From Marivita hallyeonensis (GTDB lineage: Bacteria; Pseudomonadota; Alphaproteobacteria; Rhodobacterales; Rhodobacteraceae), in NCBI RefSeq assembly GCF_900129875.1, contig NZ_FQXC01000002.1, forward strand, positions 1-64,000: a stretch of DNA of 64,000 nucleotides, written 5' to 3'. How positions within the stretch are numbered: the stretch's first letter is position 1; the number at the start of each line of letters is the position of its first letter. Made by a program: the position numbers and the translations under genes. Below the pieces are notes generated by a model that was not told the origin of the DNA, made no database searches, and saw only the letters and a list, made by a program, of their open reading frames with translations. Positions 44,228 to 51,914 of this stretch are shown here, piece after piece.

Positions 44228-44530
44228 ATGACAACACCGTGTCCCCTCGATCCCGTCCATTGGCTCCGCAGCGTCTTTTCCGCCAAGGCGGTTGGCCGTG
44301 GTGGTGTTATCCATCGCGCCGTGCGCGACGTGGAACGGATCGCGGGGCGCGAGTTGTTCGTTGCCGAAGTCCACAGACGCGGCTTCACACTGGTGGAGAA
44401 CGGGGAACAGTTCGTGGTGTTCTGCAACCGCGATCCGGTGCGCCTCATCGTGGAGCGTGATCCGCCAAAACTCTCGGAACGGGCCTATCCGGTGTTCCAA
44501 AGATCGACGGAGCTGCGCCGCACGTCCTGA
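44228..44530 (+). CDS. Conserved small protein of unknown function
   Basis: 100-residue soluble protein. I recognise the pattern RGGVIHRAVRDVERIAGRELFVAEVHRRGF and the following VENGEQFVVFCNRDPVR as a conserved alphaproteobacterial small protein, sometimes misnamed an N-(5'-phosphoribosyl)anthranilate isomerase. It lacks that enzyme's barrel. The predicted order is helix-helix-strand-strand. The start was set at the ATG at 44228; an upstream ATG-like start at 44216 is possible. It is followed by the hairpin array. Confidence 0.72.
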   Translation: MTTPCPLDPVHWLRSVFSAKAVGRGGVIHRAVRDVERIAGRELFVAEVHRRGFTLVENGEQFVVFCNRDPVRLIVERDPPKLSERAYPVFQRSTELRRTS

Positions 44531-44537
44531 CAGCACA

Positions 44538-44667
44538 GAGACTGCGTCACCGCAGTCTCAGCGATGCCGTCCGGCATCGCCCGGATCGCGTCATCGCGAT
44601 ACGACCGATGCGTCACCGCATCGTGCGGGCGGTGTGCACCGCCCGACGCGCACGTCTTACGTGCGCG
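44538..44667. repeat. Array of six tandem hairpins between convergent genes
   Basis: Six adjacent inverted repeats with 6-9 bp stems and 3-4 base loops fill the gap. They are 44538-44559 (loop TCAC), 44561-44580 (GTCC), 44585-44600 (TCAT), 44606-44623 (TCAC), 44626-44645 (GTGC) and 44647-44667 (CTT, covering the tkt stop). Three share the core GCG-TCAY-CGC. Stems differ in sequence, so this is not a simple direct repeat. Confidence 0.85.
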
Positions 44668-46702
44668 GGTCCGGCTGCCACTTGCCCTCAATGAGACCCC
44701 GCACCTTTTGCGCCACGGCCTCTGCCGTGATGCCGAACTCGGAATAGAGGGTCTCGGCCGGGGCAGACGCGCCGAAGCCATGCATGCCGACAAATCCCGA
44801 CTTTTCGCGCTTGCCGCGCTCGCCAAAGAGCCACCGGTCCCAGCCAAAGCGAATGCCTGCCTCGACCGCAACGCGCACGGGGCCGCCGGGAAGAACCCGC
44901 TTGCGATAGCGCTCGTCCTGCTCTTCGAACAGTTCCCAGCAGGGCATGGACACGACACGCGTGCCAATACCGTCGGCCTGCAGCATATCACGCGCCGCCA
45001 TGGCAATTTCGACTTCCGACCCGGTGGCCAGCAGGATCGCTTGGCGTTTGCCGTCCGCATCGGCCAGCACATAAGCGCCTTGGGCTACCATATTCTTGGT
45101 TTTGTGCTCGGTCCTGACAGTGGACAGGCCTTGCCGCGTCAGCGACAGGACGGAGGGGGTGGAGGTCTGTGTCAGCGCCAACTCCCATGCCTCTGCGGTC
45201 TCGACCGTGTCGGCAGGCCGGAAGACCAGCGTGTTCGGTGTAGCGCGGCTGATGGCGAGGTGTTCGACAGGTTGGTGCGTTGGGCCGTCTTCGCCCAGTC
45301 CAATCGAGTCGTGCGTCATCACGTAGACCGTCGGCACCTTCATCAACGCCGAAAGGCGCATTGCCGGGCGCGCGTAATCGGTAAAGCACATGAACGTGCC
45401 GCCATAGGGCCGAATGCCGCCATGCAGCGCCATCCCGTTCATCGCGGCGGCCATGCCGTGTTCCCGGATGCCCCAATAGACGTAACGGCCCTTGCGGTTG
45501 TCGACGTCGAAGACACCCAGATCGCCGGTTTTTGTGTTGTTCGATCCGGTAAGGTCCGCTGATCCGCCGATGGTTTCCTTCACGATGGGATTCACCACTT
45601 CAAGAACCATTTCGGAGCTTTTGCGTGTCGCAACTTTCGGCGCGGATTCGGAGATTTGCTTCTTCAGGGCCTTGATGGTCGAGGACAGTTTCTTCGGGGC
45701 CTCGCCCGACATCGTCCGCGTGAACTCGGCCCGACGCGTGGCGGAGAGGTCGGCCACGCGCGCCTCCCAGGCCTCGCGTTCCGCAACACCTCGGCGGCCG
45801 ATGTCTTCCCACGCCGTCTTCGTGTCATCCGGGACTTCGAATGGTCCGGTGGTCCATCCCCATAGCGCCTTTGCGGCCGCGTTCTGGTCAGCGTCGGTCA
45901 GCGCGCCATGCCCTTTGGACGTATCCTGTGCCGCGTGGCCGAGGGCGATATGCGTCTTGCAGGCAATCATGGACGGACGGTCGTCGGTCTTCGCCGCAGT
46001 GATGGCCGCGTCGATCTCGGACGGATCATGGCCGTCGATTTCCTGGACGTGCCAGCCCGCCGCTTTGAAACGAGCGACCTGATCCGTCCGGTCCGACAAC
46101 TCAACCGTGCCATCGATTGTGATGTTGTTGTTGTCCCAGAAGACAACGAGCTTCGACAATTTCTGTCGGCCCGCGATGCCGATGGCCTCGTGGCTGACAC
46201 CTTCCATCAGGCATCCGTCGCCTGCGATTACGTAGGTGTAGTGGTCGACCAGTTTCTTGCCGAACCGCGCCCGCAGGGATTCCTCGGCCATTGCGAAGCC
46301 CACGGAGTTGGCAAGACCCTGACCCAGCGGACCGGTTGTCGTCTCAATCCCTTGCGCGAGGAAGTTCTCCGGGTGTCCGGCGGTCTTTGCGCCCCACTGA
46401 CGAAAGTTCTTGATCTCATCGAGGGTGATTTCGGGATCGCCACACAGGTACAGAAGCGAATAGAGCAACATCGACCCGTGCCCTGCGGACAGGATGAACC
46501 GGTCGCGGTCGAACCAATCCGGGCGCGCGGCATCGAATTTCAGGTGCTTCTCGTACAGCACGGTCGCCACATCCGCCATGCCGATAGGCATGCCCGAATG
46601 TCCCGAATTCGCAGCCGCAACCGCGTCGAGCGTCAGCGCCCGGATGGCGGCGGCCTTGGTCCAGTGAGCGGGGTTCTGCGCTTTGAGTGTTTCGATATCC
46701 AC
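44657..46702 (-). CDS. tkt: Transketolase
   Basis: Thiamine-diphosphate enzyme of the pentose phosphate and Calvin pathways, 681 residues. The N-terminal half has [13 protein letters not shown], and the ThDP motif [13 protein letters not shown] ... [10 protein letters not shown]. The second domain carries [19 protein letters not shown], including the catalytic Glu. The C-terminal domain is complete. The start codon is GTG (46702) with AAGGAC upstream. It is divergent from the coiled-coil-zapA unit, and the last hairpin of the array overlaps its stop. Confidence 0.96.
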   Translation of the reverse strand: MDIETLKAQNPAHWTKAAAIRALTLDAVAAANSGHSGMPIGMADVATVLYEKHLKFDAARPDWFDRDRFILSAGHGSMLLYSLLYLCGDPEITLDEIKNFRQWGAKTAGHPENFLAQGIETTTGPLGQGLANSVGFAMAEESLRARFGKKLVDHYTYVIAGDGCLMEGVSHEAIGIAGRQKLSKLVVFWDNNNITIDGTVELSDRTDQVARFKAAGWHVQEIDGHDPSEIDAAITAAKTDDRPSMIACKTHIALGHAAQDTSKGHGALTDADQNAAAKALWGWTTGPFEVPDDTKTAWEDIGRRGVAEREAWEARVADLSATRRAEFTRTMSGEAPKKLSSTIKALKKQISESAPKVATRKSSEMVLEVVNPIVKETIGGSADLTGSNNTKTGDLGVFDVDNRKGRYVYWGIREHGMAAAMNGMALHGGIRPYGGTFMCFTDYARPAMRLSALMKVPTVYVMTHDSIGLGEDGPTHQPVEHLAISRATPNTLVFRPADTVETAEAWELALTQTSTPSVLSLTRQGLSTVRTEHKTKNMVAQGAYVLADADGKRQAILLATGSEVEIAMAARDMLQADGIGTRVVSMPCWELFEEQDERYRKRVLPGGPVRVAVEAGIRFGWDRWLFGERGKREKSGFVGMHGFGASAPAETLYSEFGITAEAVAQKVRGLIEGKWQPDPRT

Positions 46703-46939
46703 GGGCCAATTCGTCCTTGTCGTAAAGGTGATGAGGGTCGGTCAGGGCGCTCATACCAGTGTTGTGTCAGAGTTCAAGCCGCACGCCTGCGCCGGTCACC
46801 GATAGGGGGGCGCATTTTTATGCGCGGATTGTTAAACTTTCACATTAAGAGGACGGAGCGATTCGTTCCGGGAGCACGGAAAAATGGGTGTGACCGCAGT
46901 TGGACACGCTCGGGCAGAGAAGAAACAGGGATCAGGCAA

Positions 46940-47458
46940 ATGACCCAGATTGACGAGTTGCAACACCGCATCACGGCGGCTTTGGACAGGGTGGCGCAGG
47001 GTGTCGCGCGCCTCGAAGAGCGTGCCTCTGCGGCCTCCAGCCCAGCACCGGAACCACAGGGTGACCCCGAAGAGGTGGCCCGTCTGAAGGAAGCACTCGA
47101 AGACGAAAAGCTCGCCAACGCACAATTGGAAGAGCGGGTACGCAAGCTGCATGAAAGTCACCGGGACGAGTTGGAAGCGGCCCGCGCGAGCGCGGCGCCG
47201 GGCGTCGATGTCTCTGCCCTAGACCTTGAAATGCAGCGTTTGCGCCAGTCGAACGAGATGCTGCGCGCCACAAACGAAGAGCTGCGCAGCGCGCTTGCCG
47301 AAAACGTCGGAGAACCGCATCTAATCAACAAAGCCATGCTGGCCGAGTTGGAAGGCCTGCGCGCCGCGCGCGCGGTCGAGAGCGCGGAAACACAAGCGGT
47401 GCTGGCCTCGCTCGAACCGCTCCTCGAAGCGGCAGCGGACAAACAGGAGGCAAGCTGA
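46940..47458 (+). CDS. Coiled-coil protein encoded with ZapA
   Basis: 172-residue protein that is almost wholly predicted coiled coil. The stretches are about 1-30, 45-85 (EEVARLKEALEDEKLANAQLEERVRKL) and 95-135 (LDLEMQRLRQSNEMLRATNEEL), with a Pro/Ala-rich break at 33-44. The family is not known to me by name; similar proteins precede zapA in other Rhodobacterales. The ATG at 46940 was chosen as the first in a region free of overlap with transketolase promoter DNA. Its stop overlaps the zapA start (TGATG), so it is probably a division-related partner. Confidence 0.82.
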   Translation: MTQIDELQHRITAALDRVAQGVARLEERASAASSPAPEPQGDPEEVARLKEALEDEKLANAQLEERVRKLHESHRDELEAARASAAPGVDVSALDLEMQRLRQSNEMLRATNEELRSALAENVGEPHLINKAMLAELEGLRAARAVESAETQAVLASLEPLLEAAADKQEAS

Positions 47459-47850
47459 TGCCCGAAGTCGAAATCTCGATCGGTGGACGCAAATTCGATG
47501 TTGCCTGCCAGGAAGGCGAAGAGCAGTACCTGCATGCGGCAGCCAAGATGCTGGACACCGAAGCGCAGGTTCTGGCCCAGCAGGTCGGGCGTATTCCGGA
47601 AGCCCGCATGTTGTTGATGGCGGGTCTGATGTTGGCGGACAAGACTGCCGGTCTTGAAGACAAGCTGCGCGAAATGGAAGATCGTGCAGCGGGCTATCAA
47701 TCAGAGCTGCGGATGCTCAAAGACGCGCCGCCACCCAAACCCGAGCGGGTGGAAGTTCCGGTGGTCCCAACCGAAGTCACGGAGACGCTGCAGGAGATCG
47801 CCGCGCGCACCGAAGCCTTGGCGCGCGATGTCGAGGAACGGGCCGGGTAG
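47458..47850 (+). CDS. zapA: Cell division protein ZapA
   Basis: FtsZ-ring associated protein that cross-links FtsZ filaments. The 130-residue protein has the ZapA start VEISIGGRKFDVACQEGEEQYLHAAAKMLD and a C-terminal coiled coil (about 65-90). A Pro-rich linker and extra helix follow. The ATG overlaps the stop of the coiled-coil gene, so the two are co-translated. A strong terminator ends the unit. Confidence 0.9.
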   Translation: MPEVEISIGGRKFDVACQEGEEQYLHAAAKMLDTEAQVLAQQVGRIPEARMLLMAGLMLADKTAGLEDKLREMEDRAAGYQSELRMLKDAPPPKPERVEVPVVPTEVTETLQEIAARTEALARDVEERAG

Positions 47851-47862
47851 GGGCCGCTTCAA

Positions 47863-47892
47863 GAAAAAAGGGCGCCTCCGGGGCGCCTTTTT
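47863..47892 (+). terminator. Bidirectional intrinsic terminator between zapA and grxD
   Basis: An A-run, GGCGCC, a short loop, GGCGCC and a T-run form a symmetrical stem-loop. The A and T flanks allow termination from both the plus-strand zapA unit and the minus-strand glutaredoxin unit. Confidence 0.85.
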
Positions 47893-47911
47893 CCTGATAC
47901 GCAAAGCAGTG

Positions 47912-48274
47912 TCAGGCGTTTGCTTGACGAATTTTCTCCGCCGCGTCCTTGTCGTAGGCGACGCCGTTTTCATCGAAAAGTGTGTCCAGTTCACCGGACA
48001 GCGTCATCTCGGTCACGATATCGCACCCGCCGACGAATTCGCCTTTGACGTAGAGTTGCGGGATGGTCGGCCAGTCGGAATACTCCTTGATCCCCTGCCG
48101 AATGCCTTCGTCTGCCAGCACGTTCACATCCGTATAGTCGATGCCCATGTAGTTGAGCACACCAGCCACACGGCTGGAGAACCCGCATTGCGGCATCTCT
48201 TTCGTGCCCTTCATATACAGCACCACGTCGTGGGATTTGACGGTTTCCTCGATTTTCTGCGTCGCGTCACTCAT
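47912..48274 (-). CDS. grxD: Monothiol glutaredoxin, Grx4 type
   Basis: 120-residue CGFS glutaredoxin, active-site Cys30 in PQCGFS. The remaining glutathione-binding residues ([27 protein letters not shown]) are present. These proteins bind a 2Fe-2S cluster with glutathione and transfer it to partners, notably BolA. It is last in a four-gene run with bolA and two tiny membrane proteins. Its ATG lies inside the last codons of the upstream 45-residue gene, an 8-base overlap. Confidence 0.95.
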   Translation of the reverse strand: MSDATQKIEETVKSHDVVLYMKGTKEMPQCGFSSRVAGVLNYMGIDYTDVNVLADEGIRQGIKEYSDWPTIPQLYVKGEFVGGCDIVTEMTLSGELDTLFDENGVAYDKDAAEKIRQANA

Positions 48275-48404
48275 TGTCTTGCTCCATCTCTTCGTGGCGT
48301 TTCCGGTCCTTGCGGATATACGGCATGGTTGCGCCTATGGTTATTACGGTCACGAGACCGATGGCGGCGAACATCGGCCATGTATTGGCAAGGAAGTCTA
48401 GCAT
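48267..48404 (-). CDS. 45-residue single-pass membrane protein between bolA and grxD
   Basis: Read directly from the sequence. The frame from ATG (48404) to TGA (48267-48269) starts [20 protein letters not shown], one hydrophobic helix, followed by the cytoplasmic cationic-acidic tail [17 protein letters not shown]. Its start overlaps the stop of the 40-residue gene and its stop overlaps the grxD start, so all are coupled. The function is unknown; the topology suggests a small membrane anchor or regulator with an Fe-S link. Confidence 0.75.
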   Translation of the reverse strand: MLDFLANTWPMFAAIGLVTVITIGATMPYIRKDRKRHEEMEQDNE

Positions 48405-48520
48405 TCCGCGCCAGCCTTGGAAGGGGGCTCACCGGGTTTCGCGCCGACGGGTTTCCAAACCAAATAGGCGAATGGCCCAATCAGAAGCACCATGAAGATG
48501 TTCCACAGGCGTGCGGGCAT
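48398..48520 (-). CDS. 40-residue single-pass membrane protein downstream of bolA
   Basis: Read directly from the sequence. The frame from ATG (48520) to TAG (48398-48400) gives MPARLWNIFMVLLIGPFAYL, a hydrophobic helix, then a polar tail ending in a Cys (GAEC). The ATG overlaps the bolA stop (TGATG), and the stop overlaps the next ATG. Translation of the group is therefore continuous. I do not know a family for it. Confidence 0.72.
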   Translation of the reverse strand: MPARLWNIFMVLLIGPFAYLVWKPVGAKPGEPPSKAGAEC

Positions 48521-48762
48521 CAGTCCGGGGCTTTCGTCGTCAGAGCCAGCGCGTGCAATTCACCGTTCGACCCATCCATCTTGCCCTTGAGCGCCGCGTA
48601 GACCGCGCGCTGCTGTTGCACCCGGTTCTTGCCCTTGAAGCTTTCGTCGATGACCTCGGCCGCGTAATGATTTCCGTCACCCGCCAGATCGGTGATGGTG
48701 ATCTTGGCATTCGGAAACTCTGCGCGGATCAAGTCTTCGATTTCCTGCGCTTGCATGGCCAT
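48520..48762 (-). CDS. bolA: BolA-family protein
   Basis: 80-residue BolA/YrbA-like protein with the order alpha-beta-beta-alpha-alpha-beta. The FKGKNRVQQQRAVYAALKG segment is the second helix region, and the C-terminal LHALALTTKAP carries the conserved His. BolA proteins form 2Fe-2S heterodimers with CGFS glutaredoxins; the grxD gene at 47912 in the same operon is the natural partner. Two ATGs (48762 and 48756) are possible. The longer open frame upstream overlaps exonuclease III and is not used. Confidence 0.92.
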   Translation of the reverse strand: MAMQAQEIEDLIRAEFPNAKITITDLAGDGNHYAAEVIDESFKGKNRVQQQRAVYAALKGKMDGSNGELHALALTTKAPD

Positions 48763-48839
48763 ACTGGGGAACTCCGTGGTTGGTCTTGGTGACGATGTAA
48801 GTCGCGGTGGTCTGTTGCGCAAGGCAAGAGACGTGTCGC

Positions 48840-49622
48840 TCAGGCCGTCAGGGATACCCAGACGGGCACGTGGTCGGACGGTTTTTCCCGGCCGCGTACA
48901 GCGCTTTCGATCCAGCAATCCGTCATCATGTCCGCACAGGCGGGCGTCAGCAGGAAATGGTCGATGCGGATACCATTGTTCCGTTCCCATGCACCAGCCT
49001 GGTAGTCCCAGAACGAATAATGCCCGCCGCCGTGCGTGCGTGCGCGGAAGGCTTCGGTAAAGCCTAGGTTCAGGATGCGTCGAAACGCCTGACGGGTTTC
49101 GGGCAGGAACAGCGCGTCCTTGGTCCATTGCTCCGGCTTCGCGGCATCCTCGGCTTGTGGAATCACGTTGTAATCCCCGGCCATCAGCGCGGGCATCTCG
49201 GCCGCCAGAAGCGCCTGTGCGCGCGCATGCAGCCGCTCCATCCACGCCAGCTTGTAGTCGTATTTCGGTCCGGGCGCCGGGTTGCCGTTCGGCAGGTACA
49301 GACCACAGACCCGAACAGCGTCCGTTTCACCCACGACCGTGGCCTCGATCCAGCGGGTCTGTTCGTCGTCGTCATCACCGGGCAAGCCGCGTGTGACGTC
49401 CTCCAAGGGCAGCTTCGACAGGATGGCGACCCCGTTGAAGCCTTTCTGGCCGTGTGTTTCGACCGCATATCCAAGCTCTTCGATGGCCTCGCGCGGGAAG
49501 GCGTCATCGACGGATTTGATCTCTTGCAGGATCGCCACATCCGGGGCGCTCTCGGTCAGCCAGTCTTTCAGGGCCGGCAGGCGCGCCTTGATCCCGTTGA
49601 TGTTGAACGTGGCTATTTTCAT
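48840..49622 (-). CDS. xth: Exodeoxyribonuclease III
   Basis: AP endonuclease and 3'-5' exonuclease of base excision repair, 260 residues. The N-terminal MKIATFNINGIKARL, metal-binding Glu in LQEIKSVD, catalytic Asp-Asn in GDYNV, and C-terminal SDHVPVWVSL with catalytic His are all present. The start at 49622 has GGGAGG; the longer frame upstream is not used. It is co-directional with bolA but 77 bases away. Confidence 0.95.
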   Translation of the reverse strand: MKIATFNINGIKARLPALKDWLTESAPDVAILQEIKSVDDAFPREAIEELGYAVETHGQKGFNGVAILSKLPLEDVTRGLPGDDDDEQTRWIEATVVGETDAVRVCGLYLPNGNPAPGPKYDYKLAWMERLHARAQALLAAEMPALMAGDYNVIPQAEDAAKPEQWTKDALFLPETRQAFRRILNLGFTEAFRARTHGGGHYSFWDYQAGAWERNNGIRIDHFLLTPACADMMTDCWIESAVRGREKPSDHVPVWVSLTA

Positions 49623-49776
49623 GTCAGACCTCCCGCCATGCCCCTCTATCCCAAGATGCAGTGAGACGCACAAGGCGTGTTTGTACCGAATCGAAACGCA
49701 AGGATTCGGCGCTAGATCGAGGTTCTGCGGTCCCGAAAAAGCACAATGTGTCCGGTGTCGTTGACCAAACGTCATC

Positions 49777-49899
49777 TTATCCACAAGAAATTTGCATTTG
49801 TGGACAAGCCAGAACCGCCAATTTCAAAAACAACCTATAGGCGAGTCCTCGTGTGGATAAGATCGCCTAGTACACGTTTAACGATATTCAATATTCACA
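49777..49899. promoter_or_regulatory. DnaA-box cluster in an AT-rich spacer
   Basis: The 333-base spacer 49623-49955 is clearly AT-richer than its surroundings. It has two perfect TTATCCACA boxes (49777-49785 on +, 49852-49860 on -) and two near matches (TTGTCCACA on - at 49799-49807; ATATTCACA on + at 49891-49899). TAGGCGA/TCGCCTA arms (49838-49844, 49863-49869) flank the second perfect box. This could be DnaA-dependent control of the repeat-protein gene. I see no other gene in the spacer. Confidence 0.55.
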
Positions 49900-49955
49900 A
49901 ATACAATTTTTGCGTGCCAGCCTGAGGCTCTAAACCCTAGCCACAGGAGGTCATC

Positions 49956-50315
49956 ATGACCGCACTTCGTAAGTTCCAGATTACTGAAAACACGCAAGAA
50001 ATTCAGCAGGAATTCGCCGCAAGCGATATTCACGGCGGAGATGCAACTGCGCTCTTCACCTGCGGTCTCACTTCGACGTCTTCAGGCGACGTGATGCTCG
50101 GTGACGCGACCGAGATGTTCACCTGCGGCCTCGCCCCGACGTCTTCCGACAGCCGCACTGGTGACGCCGTTGAGGCTTTCACATGCGGTCTGGGGGTGAC
50201 CTCCACCGACAGCCGTACTGGCGACGCCGTCGAGGCTTTCACCTGCGGTCTCTCGGCATCCGCGTCCGACACACGCTCCGGTGACGGCTGCGCGCTGTTC
50301 ACCTGCGGCCTGTAA
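49956..50315 (+). CDS. FTCGL pentapeptide-repeat protein, 119 residues, unknown function
   Basis: A strongly repetitive protein I cannot assign. After a Cys-free, charged N-terminus (1-28, ending HGG) come five units of about 20 residues, each with GDA-x3-FTCGL and a Ser/Thr-rich linker (SSDSRT). Cys lie at 36, 57, 77, 97 and 117, spacing 21-20-20-20, plus Cys112; the protein ends in FTCGL. Units 3 and 4 share the 15-residue DSRTGDAVEAFTCGL, encoded with five synonymous differences. GGAGG precedes the ATG. The architecture (leader-like N-terminus, GG, Cys core repeats) resembles multi-core peptide precursors or metal-binding repeats; neither is proven. It is followed 65 bases on by an unknown gene. 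Confidence 0.8.
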   Translation: MTALRKFQITENTQEIQQEFAASDIHGGDATALFTCGLTSTSSGDVMLGDATEMFTCGLAPTSSDSRTGDAVEAFTCGLGVTSTDSRTGDAVEAFTCGLSASASDTRSGDGCALFTCGL

Positions 50316-50380
50316 TCCACGTATCTGACCCGGGGCGGGGTGGCCCGTCCTGTCGCCCGAAAAAAATGGAGGCATGGACA

Positions 50381-51451
50381 ATGACCAACGTCATTCAACT
50401 CACCCCCCCGTCCCGGATCAACCCGCAAGAGGCGCGCCTCGGCGCGCTTCTGAGCTGCTTCGCCCGCCACCGCCGCACCACGGACGATGTGTTCTGGCTC
50501 AAGGAAAACGCAGAGGTCCTCAACATCCTCGAATGCACCGGAACGCAACCTGGTGCCGAAGCGCTCAACCCCTACACCGAGTTTTACGCCAAGATCGAAA
50601 AGCGGCTGCAGTTCTTCCCGCAGTACTACCGGTTCTTTTTGTCGATCACCCTCGATCTGGAAGACCTTGGCATGCCGGGCGACCACGCGGAGCGTTTGAT
50701 CCGATGGGTCGCCGACAAGGACCTGCCGCAGAGCGAATTGTCCGACCTGCAAAGGTTCGAAGCCGTGCGCCTGATGACACGTCGCGGCGTGATGCCGAAA
50801 GGCGATATTCCGGCGCTTGAGGCCCGGGCGCGGGACTTCATGGCCCGGTCAGAGACATTCACACTGCCCAACAAGAAGGCCGCCTACGAACTCACGCATA
50901 TCGTGTTCTATCTGAGCGAATACGGCCGCCGCGATCCGCAGATTGACGCGCAGGCCAAGCGCAGTCTGCATTTCGCCGGGCTGCTGGCCTTCATCGAGCA
51001 GAACGCCGATCTGCTGTCGGAAATCTGCATCGCCATGCACTACGCAGGTGAAACGCCAAGCCCGCTCTGGACTGACTGGCTGAAACGCGAAACCGCGCTC
51101 TTCCATGTCGAGGAAGGATCACATGTCGGTCTGCAGGACGATTACCACGAGTTTCTGGTCTGCAACTGGCACCAGGCCGTCACCGGTGACCCGGCCTTCG
51201 TAAAGGGTTTCGCGTATGACCGGATGCGCTTCGATCACCGTCCCGGTCGCGCCACACCGATGCGAGAGATGTCCGAAGCGATGTTGAACATGGACGCGCG
51301 CAGCGGCGATTGGCTGACCATGCGCTTGCATATGGAAGACGCCCTGTCGCAAGAGGCCATGACGGTGCTCGACCAGGCCGAAACCTCATCACAGCACTTT
51401 GCGGACTTTTTCCACGGCTTCGCCCGCGCGGATCAGAGCGTCGCCCGCTGA
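50381..51451 (+). CDS. Unknown protein encoded after the FTCGL-repeat gene
   Basis: 356-residue soluble protein of a family I do not recognise. It looks mostly helical. Recurrent features are an N-terminal IQLTPPSRINPQEARLGALLSCFARHRR, a FEAVRLMTRRGVMPKGD segment, AYELTHIVFYLSEYGRRDPQ, and a C-terminal helical part with His- and Asp-containing segments (HVGLQDDYHEFLVCNWHQ) that could bind metal. No known enzyme motif is visible. The ATG at 50381 was preferred because GGAGG lies 8 bases upstream; an ATG at 50366 overlaps that site. With the repeat gene it forms a two-gene unit, so it could modify, bind or export the repeat peptide. Confidence 0.78.
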   Translation: MTNVIQLTPPSRINPQEARLGALLSCFARHRRTTDDVFWLKENAEVLNILECTGTQPGAEALNPYTEFYAKIEKRLQFFPQYYRFFLSITLDLEDLGMPGDHAERLIRWVADKDLPQSELSDLQRFEAVRLMTRRGVMPKGDIPALEARARDFMARSETFTLPNKKAAYELTHIVFYLSEYGRRDPQIDAQAKRSLHFAGLLAFIEQNADLLSEICIAMHYAGETPSPLWTDWLKRETALFHVEEGSHVGLQDDYHEFLVCNWHQAVTGDPAFVKGFAYDRMRFDHRPGRATPMREMSEAMLNMDARSGDWLTMRLHMEDALSQEAMTVLDQAETSSQHFADFFHGFARADQSVAR

Positions 51452-51454
51452 TCC

Positions 51455-51499
51455 TTCTCTGTTTCGGAAATACCTCGGGGGTTTGGGGGCAGCGCCCCC
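51455..51499. repeat. GC-rich intergenic repeat, copy 2 (inverted)
   Basis: TTCTCTGTTT, GGAAATACCTCGGGGG and GGGGGCAGCGCCCCC match the reverse of copy 1 at 32027-32084, with a shorter middle. It lies between two convergent genes, directly after the unknown 356-residue gene. Confidence 0.7.
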
Positions 51500-51506
51500 A
51501 AGATCG

Positions 51507-51830
51507 CTACATCGAAAAACTGGTGCCGCATCCGCATGAGGATGTGGCGTTCGGGTTTTGGATCACGAACCGCGCGCCGATCAGCTCCTCGGAGAAATCG
51601 ATCACCGCATTCGACAGAAACGGCAACGAGATGGAGTCCACCACGACCCGTTCGCCGTGTCCTTCAAGGACCAGATCGTCCTCGGCGGGCTCATCCAGCT
51701 TGATGTCGTACTGAAACCCGGAGCACCCGCCGCCTTCGACCGCAACGCGCAGTGCCTTGCCCTCTGCGCCTGCGCCGATCTCGGACAAACGTTCGAACGC
51801 ACGTTCTGTGACTTTTGGGGGAAGCTGCAT
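51507..51830 (-). CDS. erpA: A-type iron-sulfur insertion protein (ErpA/HesB family)
   Basis: 107-residue A-type Fe-S carrier with the three ligand Cys: Cys36 in GGGCSGFQY, and Cys99 and Cys101 in SCGCGTSF at the C-terminus. It delivers clusters to apo-enzymes. The ATG at 51830, with GAGGG upstream, gives the family's normal length; a TTG 11 codons earlier is unlikely. It is divergent from dgt across 84 bases, a common arrangement in Rhodobacterales. ErpA and IscA are hard to separate by sequence alone. Confidence 0.88.
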   Translation of the reverse strand: MQLPPKVTERAFERLSEIGAGAEGKALRVAVEGGGCSGFQYDIKLDEPAEDDLVLEGHGERVVVDSISLPFLSNAVIDFSEELIGARFVIQNPNATSSCGCGTSFSM

Positions 51831-51914
51831 GTTGCCCTCGGCTACGCTTTGATTTGTGCTCAACCCTCAATATAAGGATCGGCGGGACAGGCGACAAGAA
51901 CAGGCGGTGCGGCG

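Noticed and set aside
44538-44667. CRISPR array
   Set aside because: The units are inverted repeats with differing stems; there are no constant direct repeats, spacers or cas genes.
49623-49955. Chromosomal or plasmid replication origin
   Set aside because: DnaA-like boxes are present, but no dnaA, hemE, parAB, repABC or similar genes lie nearby; a regulatory role is the safer reading.
50030-50752. 240-residue minus-strand frame over the FTCGL-repeat gene and its partner
   Set aside because: It crosses two well-supported plus-strand genes and has no ribosome-binding site.
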